Of a DNA stretch of 64,000 nt, positions 53,676 to 62,066 are shown piece by piece. The translations under genes were made by a program, and so were the position numbers. The first letter of the stretch is position 1; the number at the start of each line of letters is the position of its first letter. Under the pieces are notes generated by a model. That model had not been told where the DNA came from and searched no databases. It saw only the letters and a program-made list of their open reading frames with translations. The stretch is from Rhodospirillales bacterium (lineage in GTDB: Bacteria; Pseudomonadota; Alphaproteobacteria; Rhodospirillales; Thalassospiraceae): positions 124,001 to 188,000 of the forward strand of contig JAHQVT010000006.1 in the NCBI GenBank assembly GCA_019634165.1, in the 5' to 3' direction.

Positions 53676-55064
53676 ATGGGCGTTCTGAAATCGACGACAG
53701 AGCAGTGGTCGTGGCAGGAAACTGCAAGGGGGAAACTGCGGGGGGTTCTGCAGACCGGTTCTGCACTGGCCGTGGTACTGGCACTGAGCGCCTGTTCTTC
53801 TGTTCCTGATGCGATCAATCCGGTTGAGTGGGGGAAATCCGTCGGCGATATGTTCGACGGTGACGACGAAGAAGCCGCTTTGAAATCCGAAGAAGCGATT
53901 CCCGGTGAAGACGGCGAATATCCAAATCTGTCCGATACACCATCCAAACCAATTGTGACCGGTGACAAAGAACGCGATGCGTTGATTGCCGGTTTGGCAG
54001 CCGATCGCGCCAATGCACAATATTCCCAGACCGGACGCCGTCAAAGCAGCGCACCAGTCAATGCATTGCAAGCGGCACCAGAACCTGTCGTGTCCCAGCC
54101 GGTCATTGCACCAGCACCGTCCACTCCAGTCAGTAGCACTGCGATGGCTGAGGTGACCTCTAGCGCCGCGGCGGCAGAGACAACCGCGAGTGCTGCAGCT
54201 ACTGCGACCACGCGCGCTGTGACCTCGGCCCCGTCGGGATCGACGATTGCCGATGAATGGAGCGCCAAGTCGCCAGTATCTGGTCCGGTTCCAACCCCGC
54301 AAGCAGCACCTGAACGACCAGCAGCGATGGCAACTGATGCCGCCAAGGCGCAGCAACTTGCAGCATATGACGCAGCACAGGCCAGCGAAGCAAGTTCGGT
54401 AAGCGTATCTGAGGCACCCGCGATGGCGTCCTCATCGGGGAATGATCCGGTTATGGATCAGTATCAGCGCCGCCTTGCTGAGGGTGCAGGCGTTTTTGCG
54501 AACGAACCTGCTGTGCAGGTGGCCCAAGGGCAGTCCTTTGATTACTCGCTTTATTCCGACAATGGTTCGGTTACGGTTGATGAAAGTCAGTTGGGCGGCG
54601 GTGGATCGGTTTATGGCGAATCCGCTGTGGTCGATATGACGGTGACCAACGATGCGATGGCATCGCGTCTTGGTGTGCGGTCAATTGATCAACTTGCACC
54701 GGCGATAAATGCAGAACAGATTGCACAAATTCAGTTCATGCATGGGTCAACCAAACTTGGCGGGACAGATAATTCGGTTTTGTCACAGGTGGCAAATACC
54801 TGGCAGCAGACCGGCGGTATCCTTCGCGTGATTGGCCATGCGTCAATGCGCACGGGCGATATGTCGCTTGAACAGCACTTGGCAGTCAATCGCCGCGTTT
54901 CCGAAGGCCGTGCATCGGCAGTCGTTTCGCGGTTGCTGTCACTTGGTGTGAGCCCGGATGCGATCTTTGTCGGGGCCGATGGTGCAGCCGATCCACGCTA
55001 TTATGAAGGTATTCCTGCCGGTGAAGCAGGCAACCGCCGTGTTGAGATTTATCTGGAATACTGA
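53676..55064 (+). CDS. OmpA-family lipoprotein with long Ala/Ser/Pro linker
   Basis: 462 aa. An unusually long basic n-region precedes the signal helix and lipobox ALSAC (Cys40). Residues about 120-290 are low-complexity Ala/Ser/Pro/Thr, a flexible spacer; residues 345-462 form an OmpA-like peptidoglycan-binding domain: QIAQIQFMHGSTKLGGTDNS, VIGHASMRTGDMSLEQHLAV, AGNRRVEIYLEY. Expected to bridge the outer membrane and the wall across a variable distance. The frame opens with TTG 53631; ATG 53676 is the better start, though its GGAG is 14 bases away. It is followed by a strong terminator. Confidence 0.87.
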   Translation: MGVLKSTTEQWSWQETARGKLRGVLQTGSALAVVLALSACSSVPDAINPVEWGKSVGDMFDGDDEEAALKSEEAIPGEDGEYPNLSDTPSKPIVTGDKERDALIAGLAADRANAQYSQTGRRQSSAPVNALQAAPEPVVSQPVIAPAPSTPVSSTAMAEVTSSAAAAETTASAAATATTRAVTSAPSGSTIADEWSAKSPVSGPVPTPQAAPERPAAMATDAAKAQQLAAYDAAQASEASSVSVSEAPAMASSSGNDPVMDQYQRRLAEGAGVFANEPAVQVAQGQSFDYSLYSDNGSVTVDESQLGGGGSVYGESAVVDMTVTNDAMASRLGVRSIDQLAPAINAEQIAQIQFMHGSTKLGGTDNSVLSQVANTWQQTGGILRVIGHASMRTGDMSLEQHLAVNRRVSEGRASAVVSRLLSLGVSPDAIFVGADGAADPRYYEGIPAGEAGNRRVEIYLEY

Positions 55065-55122
55065 TTGCGTGATGATCAGGCCGGTTATAAGCGGCTGAAA
55101 CATTCTTGCAGATGGTTTTTCG

Positions 55123-55157
55123 CAGCGCGAAAGGAGCAATCCTTTCGCGCTGTTTTC
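55123..55157 (+). terminator. Intrinsic terminator of the second OmpA-type lipoprotein gene
   Basis: Perfect 13-bp stem CAGCGCGAAAGGA / TCCTTTCGCGCTG with a GCAA tetraloop and TTTT. Confidence 0.92.
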
Positions 55158-55411
55158 GTTTGCCCGTTGGGTGGGGTGGTTCAGATCGTGAAAAATATTG
55201 CCGAATTCGCGCCGTTTCATTGCCGCAAATAATACTTAAGCTGGTTTTAAGCGCATTAATTCGTTGAGTCCGCTTCCCATAAAAGGTAAATCCTTCGAAT
55301 TGTACGCTGTGAAGTGCCTGTTTTAAGGGTGCTTACGCAATTTTTGTAAATTCGATGATGTGCTTTTCGCATAAAATTCGAAAATCGGCAATTTGATGAG
55401 GATGAAGGATA
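55158..55411. other. Upstream region of the aminotransferase gene
   Basis: About 250 bp, the rest of a 347-bp gap. AT-rich, with a CATAAAAT block near 55369-55376 that could be a -10 element. No gene seen. Confidence 0.35.
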
Positions 55412-56653
55412 ATGTCCCAAGACTTCCACCGCATAAAACGTCTCCCGCCTTATGTATTCGCAGAAGTAAATGCGATGAAAGCGGCGGCACGGCGAGCGGG
55501 TGAGGACATTATCGATTTTGGTATGGGCAATCCGGACCCGGCCACCCCGCAGCATATTGTCGATAAACTGGTTGAAACCGTTCAGAACCCGCGCACACAT
55601 GGCTATTCCATGTCGCGGGGTATTCCGGGCCTTCGCAAAGCATTGGCTGCTTATTACGACCGTCGATTTGGCGTTGATGTTGATCCAGAAACCGAAACGG
55701 TCGTGACCCTTGGCTCCAAGGAAGGGCTTGCCAACCTAGCGGCTGCAATCACCAGCCCCGGTGATATCTTTTTGGTGCCCAACCCGTCTTATCCGATCCA
55801 TGCGTTTGGGTTCATCATTGCTGGTGCGGCTTTGCGTCACATTCCGATTGGCCATGATGATCAGGGCACATTCAACACCGAAAGTTTTATGGAACAGCTT
55901 CACCGCGCGGTGAAACATTCAGTTCCAAAGCCAAGTGCGGTTGTGTTGAATTTCCCGGCCAACCCGACGTCGCTTGTGGTTGATCTGGCGTTTTATCAGG
56001 AGGTCGTTGATTTCTGCCGCAAGCATGAAATCTATGTCCTGTCTGATATTGCGTATTCCGAGATTTATTTTGATGGCAATCCGCCGCCCTCGATCCTGCA
56101 ATGCAAAGGGGCGAAGGATATTGCGGTGGAATTTTATTCGTTGTCGAAAACCTATTCGATGGCAGGCTGGCGTATTGGTTTTGCCACCGGCAACAAGAAA
56201 CTGATCAATGCGCTGACCCGCATTAAATCATATCTTGATTATGGGGCGTTTACCCCGGTGCAGGTCGCAGCAACAGCCGCCCTTAATGGTCCGCAAGATT
56301 GTGTCGAGGAATTCCGCAATCTTTACCGTGATCGCCGCGATATCTTTATCGAAGGTGCGCAAAGTGCGGGTTGGGAGATTCCAAGTCCCGCAGCAACCAT
56401 GTTTGCGTGGGCACCAATCCCTGCTGCCTTTGCCGAGTTGGGGTCGCTTGATTTTTCCAAGCTTCTTTTGCAAGAAGCAGGTGTTGCGGTCGCGCCGGGG
56501 CTTGGCTTTGGCGAGTATGGTGATCGCCATGTGCGTATTGCGCTGGTTGAAAATAAACACCGCATCCGTCAGGCCAATCGCAACATCAAACAGTTCTTCC
56601 AAAAATGTCCTGATGCAGAATCTGCACGTGAACTGTTGAAGAAATCTGTCTGA
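55412..56653 (+). CDS. PLP-dependent class I aminotransferase (AlaC / LL-DAP-aminotransferase-like)
   Basis: 413 aa fold-type I. Residues 35-45 read DFGMGNPDPATP, the substrate region NFPANPTSLVVD, the PLP motif SDIAYSEIYFDG, and the internal aldimine Lys246 in SLSKTYSMAGWRIGF. It belongs to the AlaC/YfdZ branch: glutamate-pyruvate transamination, or related amino-acid transamination. The name LL-diaminopimelate aminotransferase is often given to these, but other members do not have that activity. AAGGATA precedes the ATG. Placed just before hom, linking it to aspartate-family/alanine metabolism; an intervening terminator suggests partial uncoupling. Confidence 0.9.
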   Translation: MSQDFHRIKRLPPYVFAEVNAMKAAARRAGEDIIDFGMGNPDPATPQHIVDKLVETVQNPRTHGYSMSRGIPGLRKALAAYYDRRFGVDVDPETETVVTLGSKEGLANLAAAITSPGDIFLVPNPSYPIHAFGFIIAGAALRHIPIGHDDQGTFNTESFMEQLHRAVKHSVPKPSAVVLNFPANPTSLVVDLAFYQEVVDFCRKHEIYVLSDIAYSEIYFDGNPPPSILQCKGAKDIAVEFYSLSKTYSMAGWRIGFATGNKKLINALTRIKSYLDYGAFTPVQVAATAALNGPQDCVEEFRNLYRDRRDIFIEGAQSAGWEIPSPAATMFAWAPIPAAFAELGSLDFSKLLLQEAGVAVAPGLGFGEYGDRHVRIALVENKHRIRQANRNIKQFFQKCPDAESARELLKKSV

Positions 56654-56677
56654 TATCTCATAAAGCATTCTGTGTTT

Positions 56678-56707
56678 CGCCCGGGACATGTCCCGGGCGT
56701 TATTTTA
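56678..56707 (+). terminator. Terminator after the aminotransferase gene
   Basis: Perfect palindrome CGCCCGGGACA / TGTCCCGGGCG, then TTATTTTATC. Confidence 0.85.
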
Positions 56708-56776
56708 TCAAGGCACAGTGACCAAATTTTGGGTATATACGCGCTTTGAGTTCTAACCACGTGCTAAGGAGTTATC

Positions 56777-58081
56777 GTGAAAGACGTCGTCAAAATCGGT
56801 GTGGCAGGCCTGGGTACGGTCGGTGCCGGAACCGTTAAACTGCTGAGTGAACATCGCGACATTCTGACCGACCGTTCGGGTGCTCAGATTGTTGTTACAG
56901 CGGTATCGGCGCGTGATCGAACTCGCGATCGTGGTTTTTCAACAGATGGCCTGACTTGGTACGACGATGCCCGTGATCTTGCGGTGGATAAAAACGTCGA
57001 CATTCTGGTTGAACTGATCGGTGGTTCGGACGGCATTGCGTATGACGTTTGCAAAACGGCCCTTGAAAACGGCAAGCATGTTGTCACTGCAAACAAGGCA
57101 CTGATCGCCCTTAAGGGGGTTGAACTTGCCCAGATTGCCGATGCCAATAATGTCACCATCGCCTATGAGGCGGCGGTTGCGGGCGGTATTCCGGTGGTCA
57201 AGGCATTGCGCGAAGGTTTGGCAGGCAATGCCATCTCGCGCGTGACCGGCATTCTGAACGGCACCTGTAACTATATCCTGACCACCATGCGTGAGCAGGG
57301 CCGCGATTTTGCCGATGTTTTGGACGAAGCGCAAAAATTGGGCTATGCCGAAGCTGATCCGACCTTTGATGTTGATGGCATTGATGCCGCGCATAAACTT
57401 GCCATCCTTGCCAGCCTTGCATTCGGGGTTGAGGTTGATTTCGACGCGGTTTCGGTTGAAGGCATTCGCAGCGTATCTGCCCTTGATATTCAACTGGCCG
57501 AAGAACTTGGCTATCGCATCAAGCTTTTGGGGATTGCCAAGCAAACACCTGAAGGCATTGAACAGCGCGTTTCGCCAATGATGGTTGACCGCGTCACCCA
57601 GATTTCCAAGGTCGAAGGCGTGTTTAACGCAGTCGCCCTTGAAGGTGATTATGTTGGTCCGGTGATTTTGCAGGGCCGTGGTGCGGGCGAACGTCCGACG
57701 GCATCGGCTGTGGTTGCTGATATTGTCGATATCGCGGCAGGCCGTGTTGTTCCTGTCTTTGGTGTTCCGGCAGATCGTCTTAAAAAGAATGTGCGGGCGT
57801 CGCTCGAAAAACATACGGGTGCGTATTATCTGCGCCTGATGGTTTGGGATCGTCCGGGCGTGATGGCAGAAGTCACCGCAGCCCTTGCCAAGCACGGTGT
57901 GTCTATGGCCTCGATGATCCAGCATGGTCGGGCAGAAACCGAAGGCGGTGTTGTGCCGGTGGTGATTGTTGCCCATGAAACGACCGAAACTGCGATTTCG
58001 GGTGCAGTTGAAGATATTGCAGCGTTTGAAAGCAATTCTCAGCCGCCGGTTCTGATGCGGATTGAAAGTTTCGCATCTTAA
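56777..58081 (+). CDS. hom: Homoserine dehydrogenase with C-terminal ACT domain
   Basis: 434 aa, reduces aspartate semialdehyde to homoserine for Thr, Met and Ile. GTG start at 56777 with AAGGAG six bases upstream. NAD-binding IGVAGLGTVGAGTVKLLSEH; VTANKALIALKG; the catalytic core EAAVAGGIPVVKALREGLAG, GILNGTCNYILTTM, AEADPTFDVDGIDAAHKLAI; then an ACT domain from about residue 350 (YLRLMVWDRPGVMAEVTAAL), which gives threonine feedback in homologues. The leader before GTG holds no Thr-rich attenuator peptide that I can see. Confidence 0.97.
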   Translation: MKDVVKIGVAGLGTVGAGTVKLLSEHRDILTDRSGAQIVVTAVSARDRTRDRGFSTDGLTWYDDARDLAVDKNVDILVELIGGSDGIAYDVCKTALENGKHVVTANKALIALKGVELAQIADANNVTIAYEAAVAGGIPVVKALREGLAGNAISRVTGILNGTCNYILTTMREQGRDFADVLDEAQKLGYAEADPTFDVDGIDAAHKLAILASLAFGVEVDFDAVSVEGIRSVSALDIQLAEELGYRIKLLGIAKQTPEGIEQRVSPMMVDRVTQISKVEGVFNAVALEGDYVGPVILQGRGAGERPTASAVVADIVDIAAGRVVPVFGVPADRLKKNVRASLEKHTGAYYLRLMVWDRPGVMAEVTAALAKHGVSMASMIQHGRAETEGGVVPVVIVAHETTETAISGAVEDIAAFESNSQPPVLMRIESFAS

Positions 58082-58099
58082 CAAAACAAACAACATATA

Positions 58100-58135
58100 A
58101 ACGCCTCGCACCTGTCAAGATGCGGGGCGTTGTTG
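58100..58135 (+). terminator. Hairpin between hom and glpX
   Basis: AACGCCTCGCA, ten-base loop, TGCGGGGCGTT (one G-U pair), followed by a weak GTTGT run. A partial terminator at best. Confidence 0.55.
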
Positions 58136-58203
58136 TAGTGTCTTAGAAATACAACAATGAGACGGGGCCCCCAGACCCCGCGTCAATAGACAAGGAAGAC
58201 AAA

Positions 58204-59163
58204 ATGGATCGAAATCTCGCGCTTGAAACTGTTCGCGTGACCGAGGCAGCAGCCCTTGCTTGCTCGCTTTTGATGGGCCGTGGCGATGAAAAGGCCGCCG
58301 ACCAGGCCGCCGTGGATGCGATGCGCAATGCGCTCAACAGCATGGATATCAAAGGCACCGTCGTTATCGGCGAAGGCGAACGCGACGAAGCTCCGATGCT
58401 TTACATTGGTGAAGAAGTCGGTTCTGGCAACGGTCCGGAAATTGACATCGCACTTGATCCGCTTGAAGGCACGACCATTTGCGCAACCGGTGGCCCAAAC
58501 TCGTTGGCTGTTGTTGCGATGGCCGAAAAGGGCGGTTTTTTGAACGCGCCTGATACCTATATGGACAAAATTGCTGTTGGCGGTGGTCTTCCAGAAGATG
58601 TTGTCGACCTTGATGCGACCCCGCTGGAAAACCTTACCAGCCTTGCGAAAGCAAAAGGCTGCGAAGTTGCCGATCTTGTTGTCTGTATCCTTGATCGTCC
58701 GCGCCATCAGGAAATCATCGAGAAAACCCGCGAAGCAGGTGCACGCATCATGCTGATTGGCGATGGCGATGTTGCCGGTGTGATTGCGACCTCGCAGAAG
58801 TCTTCGGGCATCGATCTTTACATGGGGACTGGCGGCGCACCGGAAGGTGTTCTTGCCGCAGCAGCCTTACGCTGCATCGGTGGTCAATTCCAGGGTCGTT
58901 TGGTTTTCCGCAACGATGACGAAATTGCCCGTGCGAAAAAATGGGGCATCGAAGACCTGAACCGCAAATACAAGCTTGGTGAACTTGCCAAGGGCAATGT
59001 GATGTTTGCGGCAACCGGTGTGACCGATGGTGCAATGCTGCGCGGTGTGCGCCGTTTTGCCAATGGTGCTGAAACCGAAAGCATCGTGATGCGTTCGCAG
59101 TCAGGGACCGTGCGCTATGTCCGCGCGGTACACGATTTCAGCCGGAAGATCTGGTACAAATAA
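58204..59163 (+). CDS. glpX: Class II fructose-1,6-bisphosphatase
   Basis: 319 aa, GlpX family, gluconeogenic hydrolysis of fructose-1,6-bisphosphate (some homologues also act on sedoheptulose-1,7-bisphosphate). Motifs: GEGERDEAPMLYIGEEVG and DPLEGTTICATGGPNSLAV for metal and substrate; GGAPEGVLAAAALRCIGGQF toward the C-terminus. AAGGAA precedes the ATG. The aminotransferase-hom-glpX order is common in alphaproteobacteria. Confidence 0.96.
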   Translation: MDRNLALETVRVTEAAALACSLLMGRGDEKAADQAAVDAMRNALNSMDIKGTVVIGEGERDEAPMLYIGEEVGSGNGPEIDIALDPLEGTTICATGGPNSLAVVAMAEKGGFLNAPDTYMDKIAVGGGLPEDVVDLDATPLENLTSLAKAKGCEVADLVVCILDRPRHQEIIEKTREAGARIMLIGDGDVAGVIATSQKSSGIDLYMGTGGAPEGVLAAAALRCIGGQFQGRLVFRNDDEIARAKKWGIEDLNRKYKLGELAKGNVMFAATGVTDGAMLRGVRRFANGAETESIVMRSQSGTVRYVRAVHDFSRKIWYK

Positions 59164-59189
59164 GGTCTGCTTTTGCGGAATCTGAAATT

Positions 59190-59228
59190 GGGAGTGCCTC
59201 GTTATAATTTCGGGCACTCCCTTTTTTC
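59190..59228 (+). terminator. Intrinsic terminator of glpX
   Basis: GGGAGTGCC, loop, GGCACTCCC followed by six T. Confidence 0.93.
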
Positions 59229-59321
59229 GTTATGACTGTCGTCTAATCGCTTGCGGGGCAGGGCGGACTGGGTTACATCCTCCGCCCCCATCAAAGAACA
59301 CCTTTTGTCGGAGCCCGCCAA

Positions 59322-60614
59322 ATGTCGGAAATTATTGCGCTTGATTTCGGTACGACCAATTCTGTCCTTGCCGTTGCAGACAGTGCGGGCAATGTGCAGT
59401 CGGCAAAGTTTGAAGTCGGGGCCAACAGCTTCGATACCTATCGCACCATCCTGTATTTCTGGGAAGAGCAGGATATCAAAGCCCCCGGTGCGCCGACTTT
59501 TTCAAAAAGTTGTTCCGGGCCGTTTGCGATTGACGAGTACCTTAAGGAAAGTCACGACTGCCGTTTGATCCAGTCGATGAAGTCATACCTTGCATCCAAG
59601 GATTTTGACGGCACGGATATTTTCGGGACAACCTATTCGATCGAAGATTTGATCGGAACCTTTTTGACCCAAATCCACCATTTCGCCCAGCACAGCCTTG
59701 GCTGGTTGGGGCAACGGGTGATTTCGGGGCGTCCGGTCGCGTTTGCGGGTAATAACCCGGATAATGATTTTGCCGAAATGCGCTTGCGCAGTGCCTATGA
59801 TCAGGCCGGGTTTGACGTTGAAGCCATGGTGTTTGAACCCTTGGCCGCATCCTACTATTACGGGCGCGAACTTGATAAACCCGAAACCGTTCTGGTGGCC
59901 GACTTTGGCGGGGGTACCAGTGACTTTTCACTGATCCGCTTTACGCCGGGTCTTGGCATCGCTGGTGTGCAACCGTTGGCCCATACCGGCCTTGGTGTTG
60001 CAGGCGACCGATTTGATTACCGCATCATCCAAAAGGCCGTTTGGCCGCGGCTTGGCTTTGGCTCCGAATACAAATCAATGGGTGCGACCTTGCCGGTGCC
60101 GCGCCAATATTACACGGCGTTTTCGCGCTGGCATGAACTCGCCATGATGAACCAGCCCAAAACCATCAACGAAATCAAAAGCCTGATCCGATCTGCGACC
60201 AAACCAGATGACATCGAAGATCTGGTGGCCATCATCGAAGATGAAATGGGTTTCCATCTGTATCAAACGGTGTCCAAGGCCAAGGCAGAACTTTCTGAGA
60301 ATGACAGCACGGTTCTGCAATTCTCCCACGGCGGGGTCGAAATCGAAGAAAAATTCACCCGTGCTGATTTTGAAACCTCCATCGCACCAGATTTGGCCGA
60401 TATAGAACTGGCTGCCAAAAACTGCCTGTCGCAAGCCGGTGTCGATGCGCGTGATGTTTCCAAGGTCTTCATGACCGGTGGCACATCATACGTCCCGGCC
60501 GTGCGCAAAATATTTGAAGACGGCTTTGGCGTCGAGCGCATCGAAATCGGCCAGCCGTTCTTGTCGGTTGCCCATGGCTTGGCGTTGATTGCTGCGGATG
60601 AGGGGATTGTTTGA
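59322..60614 (+). CDS. Short Hsp70-family protein (YegD-like)
   Basis: 430 aa actin-like ATPase fold. Phosphate-1 loop IALDFGTTNSVLAVADSAG, phosphate-2 VADFGGGTSDFSLIRF, and adenosine loop FMTGGTSYVPAVRKIF. The DnaK substrate-binding and lid domains are absent (DnaK is about 640 aa), so it is of the YegD type, whose function is unknown. GGAG eight bases before ATG 59322. It stands between glpX and a ParDE pair, in a region where the surrounding gene order otherwise looks conserved. Confidence 0.88.
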   Translation: MSEIIALDFGTTNSVLAVADSAGNVQSAKFEVGANSFDTYRTILYFWEEQDIKAPGAPTFSKSCSGPFAIDEYLKESHDCRLIQSMKSYLASKDFDGTDIFGTTYSIEDLIGTFLTQIHHFAQHSLGWLGQRVISGRPVAFAGNNPDNDFAEMRLRSAYDQAGFDVEAMVFEPLAASYYYGRELDKPETVLVADFGGGTSDFSLIRFTPGLGIAGVQPLAHTGLGVAGDRFDYRIIQKAVWPRLGFGSEYKSMGATLPVPRQYYTAFSRWHELAMMNQPKTINEIKSLIRSATKPDDIEDLVAIIEDEMGFHLYQTVSKAKAELSENDSTVLQFSHGGVEIEEKFTRADFETSIAPDLADIELAAKNCLSQAGVDARDVSKVFMTGGTSYVPAVRKIFEDGFGVERIEIGQPFLSVAHGLALIAADEGIV

Positions 60615-60684
60615 TCAGCAGGCGAAATCCATACGGCTCCGTCTTTTTGGTATTGATTGTCTGTATTAAGGTTTGAAGTTGGAA

Positions 60685-60721
60685 TGGCAAAGATTGCCAA
60701 TAAAATTGACAAATTTTGACA
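60685..60721 (+). promoter_or_regulatory. Candidate operator and -35 region of parDE
   Basis: Perfect dyad TGGCAA-AGA-TTGCCA (60685-60699) just before two TTGACA hexamers (60706-60711, 60716-60721); TATTAT/TTATTC near 60727-60734 could be -10. ParD-type antitoxins usually bind dyads at their own promoter. Confidence 0.45.
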
Positions 60722-60760
60722 TGCAGTATTATTCTCGATCACAGTATGGAGGATGTTGCT

Positions 60761-61006
60761 ATGGCAACCATGAATGTTTCTTTGCCAGACTTGATGAAAG
60801 AATGGGTCGAACGTCGTGCCGATAGTGGTCGTTTTAGCAACGCAAGCGACTATGTGCGTGATCTGATCCGCAAAGATCAGGAACGGGAACAAGCCATCGA
60901 GGTGCTGCAGGCGGCGATCACGGATGGTGTCGAAAGCGGTGAACCGCAAGTATTTGATGCCACGGAATTTAAGTTGAGAATGCGCGCGCGCCATGTCGTC
61001 AAATAA
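60761..61006 (+). CDS. parD: ParD-type antitoxin (ribbon-helix-helix)
   Basis: 81 aa. N-terminal ribbon-helix-helix (MNVSLPDLMKEWVERRADSG, FSNASDYVRDLIRKDQE) binds DNA and dimerises; the C-terminal part (VESGEPQVFDATEFKLRMRA) should wrap the toxin. The frame is open to 60716, but GGAGG eight bases before ATG 60761 fixes the start. Its last 14 bases overlap the toxin gene, the normal antitoxin-first order. Confidence 0.92.
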   Translation: MATMNVSLPDLMKEWVERRADSGRFSNASDYVRDLIRKDQEREQAIEVLQAAITDGVESGEPQVFDATEFKLRMRARHVVK

Positions 61007-61313
61007 GCCGACGCGTTATTTACTGTCACCAAGGGCCTTGGATGACCTTGATGATGTTTGGCGCTATTCGGCGGAAAACTGGGCACTCGATCAGGCGGAT
61101 GACTACATCGACGGGCTGGTTCGTGCGTTTGATGCGATTGTTGCAATGCCGGAAATTGCGCGAGAACGACCAGAGTTTTCTCCGCCTGTTCATATTCACA
61201 GTCACCAAAGTCATCTAATCGTTTACGTGGTCAAACGCGATCAGGTTGTGATCTTACGTGTTCTGGGCGGGCGACAAAACTGGCAGGAAATTTTGCGCGC
61301 AACGGAACAGTGA
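60993..61313 (+). CDS. parE: ParE-type toxin (RelE/ParE superfamily)
   Basis: 106 aa. SPRALDDLDDVWRYSAENWA, QADDYIDGLVRAFDAIVAMP and the C-terminal YVVKRDQVVILRVLGGRQNW are ParE family landmarks; ParE toxins inhibit DNA gyrase. Its start lies inside parD, implying translational coupling. All expected regions are present with no frameshift, so it appears intact. Confidence 0.92.
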   Translation: MSSNKPTRYLLSPRALDDLDDVWRYSAENWALDQADDYIDGLVRAFDAIVAMPEIARERPEFSPPVHIHSHQSHLIVYVVKRDQVVILRVLGGRQNWQEILRATEQ

Positions 61314-61443
61314 GTGTGATGTTTTCCACGATGCGCAATGGCCCTTTCTTTTCAGTCGGTTCAACCACATCTATCTTCCAGTGAAGTGGACACGCCCGGT
61401 GACGGTGTTGAAGGTCCATATTTGAAAACAGGGAGGATGTTTC

Positions 61444-61980
61444 ATGAGTACCGAAAGTGACGCGCATGTCATTGAACGACTGACCGGGCAGATCGTGCCA
61501 GCACTTCCTTTGCCCGCAACCGATGGGCAGTCGGTGGATTTATCCGATCTTGCTGGGCGCACAGTTGTTTATGCCTATCCGCGGACTGCCAAACCGGGAT
61601 TACCGTCGCCTGCTGGATGGGATGAAATTCCCGGTGCCAAGGGCTGTACGCCGCAATCCTGTTCGTTTCGCGATCATGCTGCGGAACTAGGGGCGTTTGG
61701 GGTGGCCAATCTGTTTGGGCTTTCAAGTCAGTCGACGGAATATCAGAAAGAGGCGGGCGAGCGCCTTCATCTACCCTTCGCGTTATTGTCCGATGCCGAT
61801 CATCGTTTCAAAGAAGCCATGGCAATGCCCGATTTTGAAATTGCGGCGATGCGGTTGTTTAAACGCCTGACCATGATCATTGATGACGGCAAGATCACCA
61901 AGGTTTTCTACCCCATTTCCGATCCGGCAGCGGATGCGCAAAACGTTCTGAAATGGTGCCGGGATAACCCGCGGACTTAG
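61444..61980 (+). CDS. Peroxiredoxin (BCP/PrxQ-like)
   Basis: 178 aa thioredoxin fold. The active site IPGAKGCTPQSCSFRDHAAE holds peroxidatic Cys68 and, five residues on, Cys73, the spacing of atypical 2-Cys BCP/PrxQ enzymes; TVVYAYPRTAKPG precedes it. Reduces hydrogen peroxide and organic peroxides with thioredoxin. GGAGG seven bases before the ATG. Single gene after parE. Confidence 0.9.
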   Translation: MSTESDAHVIERLTGQIVPALPLPATDGQSVDLSDLAGRTVVYAYPRTAKPGLPSPAGWDEIPGAKGCTPQSCSFRDHAAELGAFGVANLFGLSSQSTEYQKEAGERLHLPFALLSDADHRFKEAMAMPDFEIAAMRLFKRLTMIIDDGKITKVFYPISDPAADAQNVLKWCRDNPRT

Positions 61981-62066
61981 TTTCCGATTTGTTTGGTGAT
62001 TGGTTTCCAACCTGATCGCAAATTATCCGGTTTAAGCCGACCCAAGATTACGCTATTTCATTGGGC

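Noticed and set aside
56939-58111. 390-aa open frame antisense to hom
   Set aside because: hom is certain on the plus strand; the antisense protein is Arg/Asn/His-rich without family resemblance or ribosome site.
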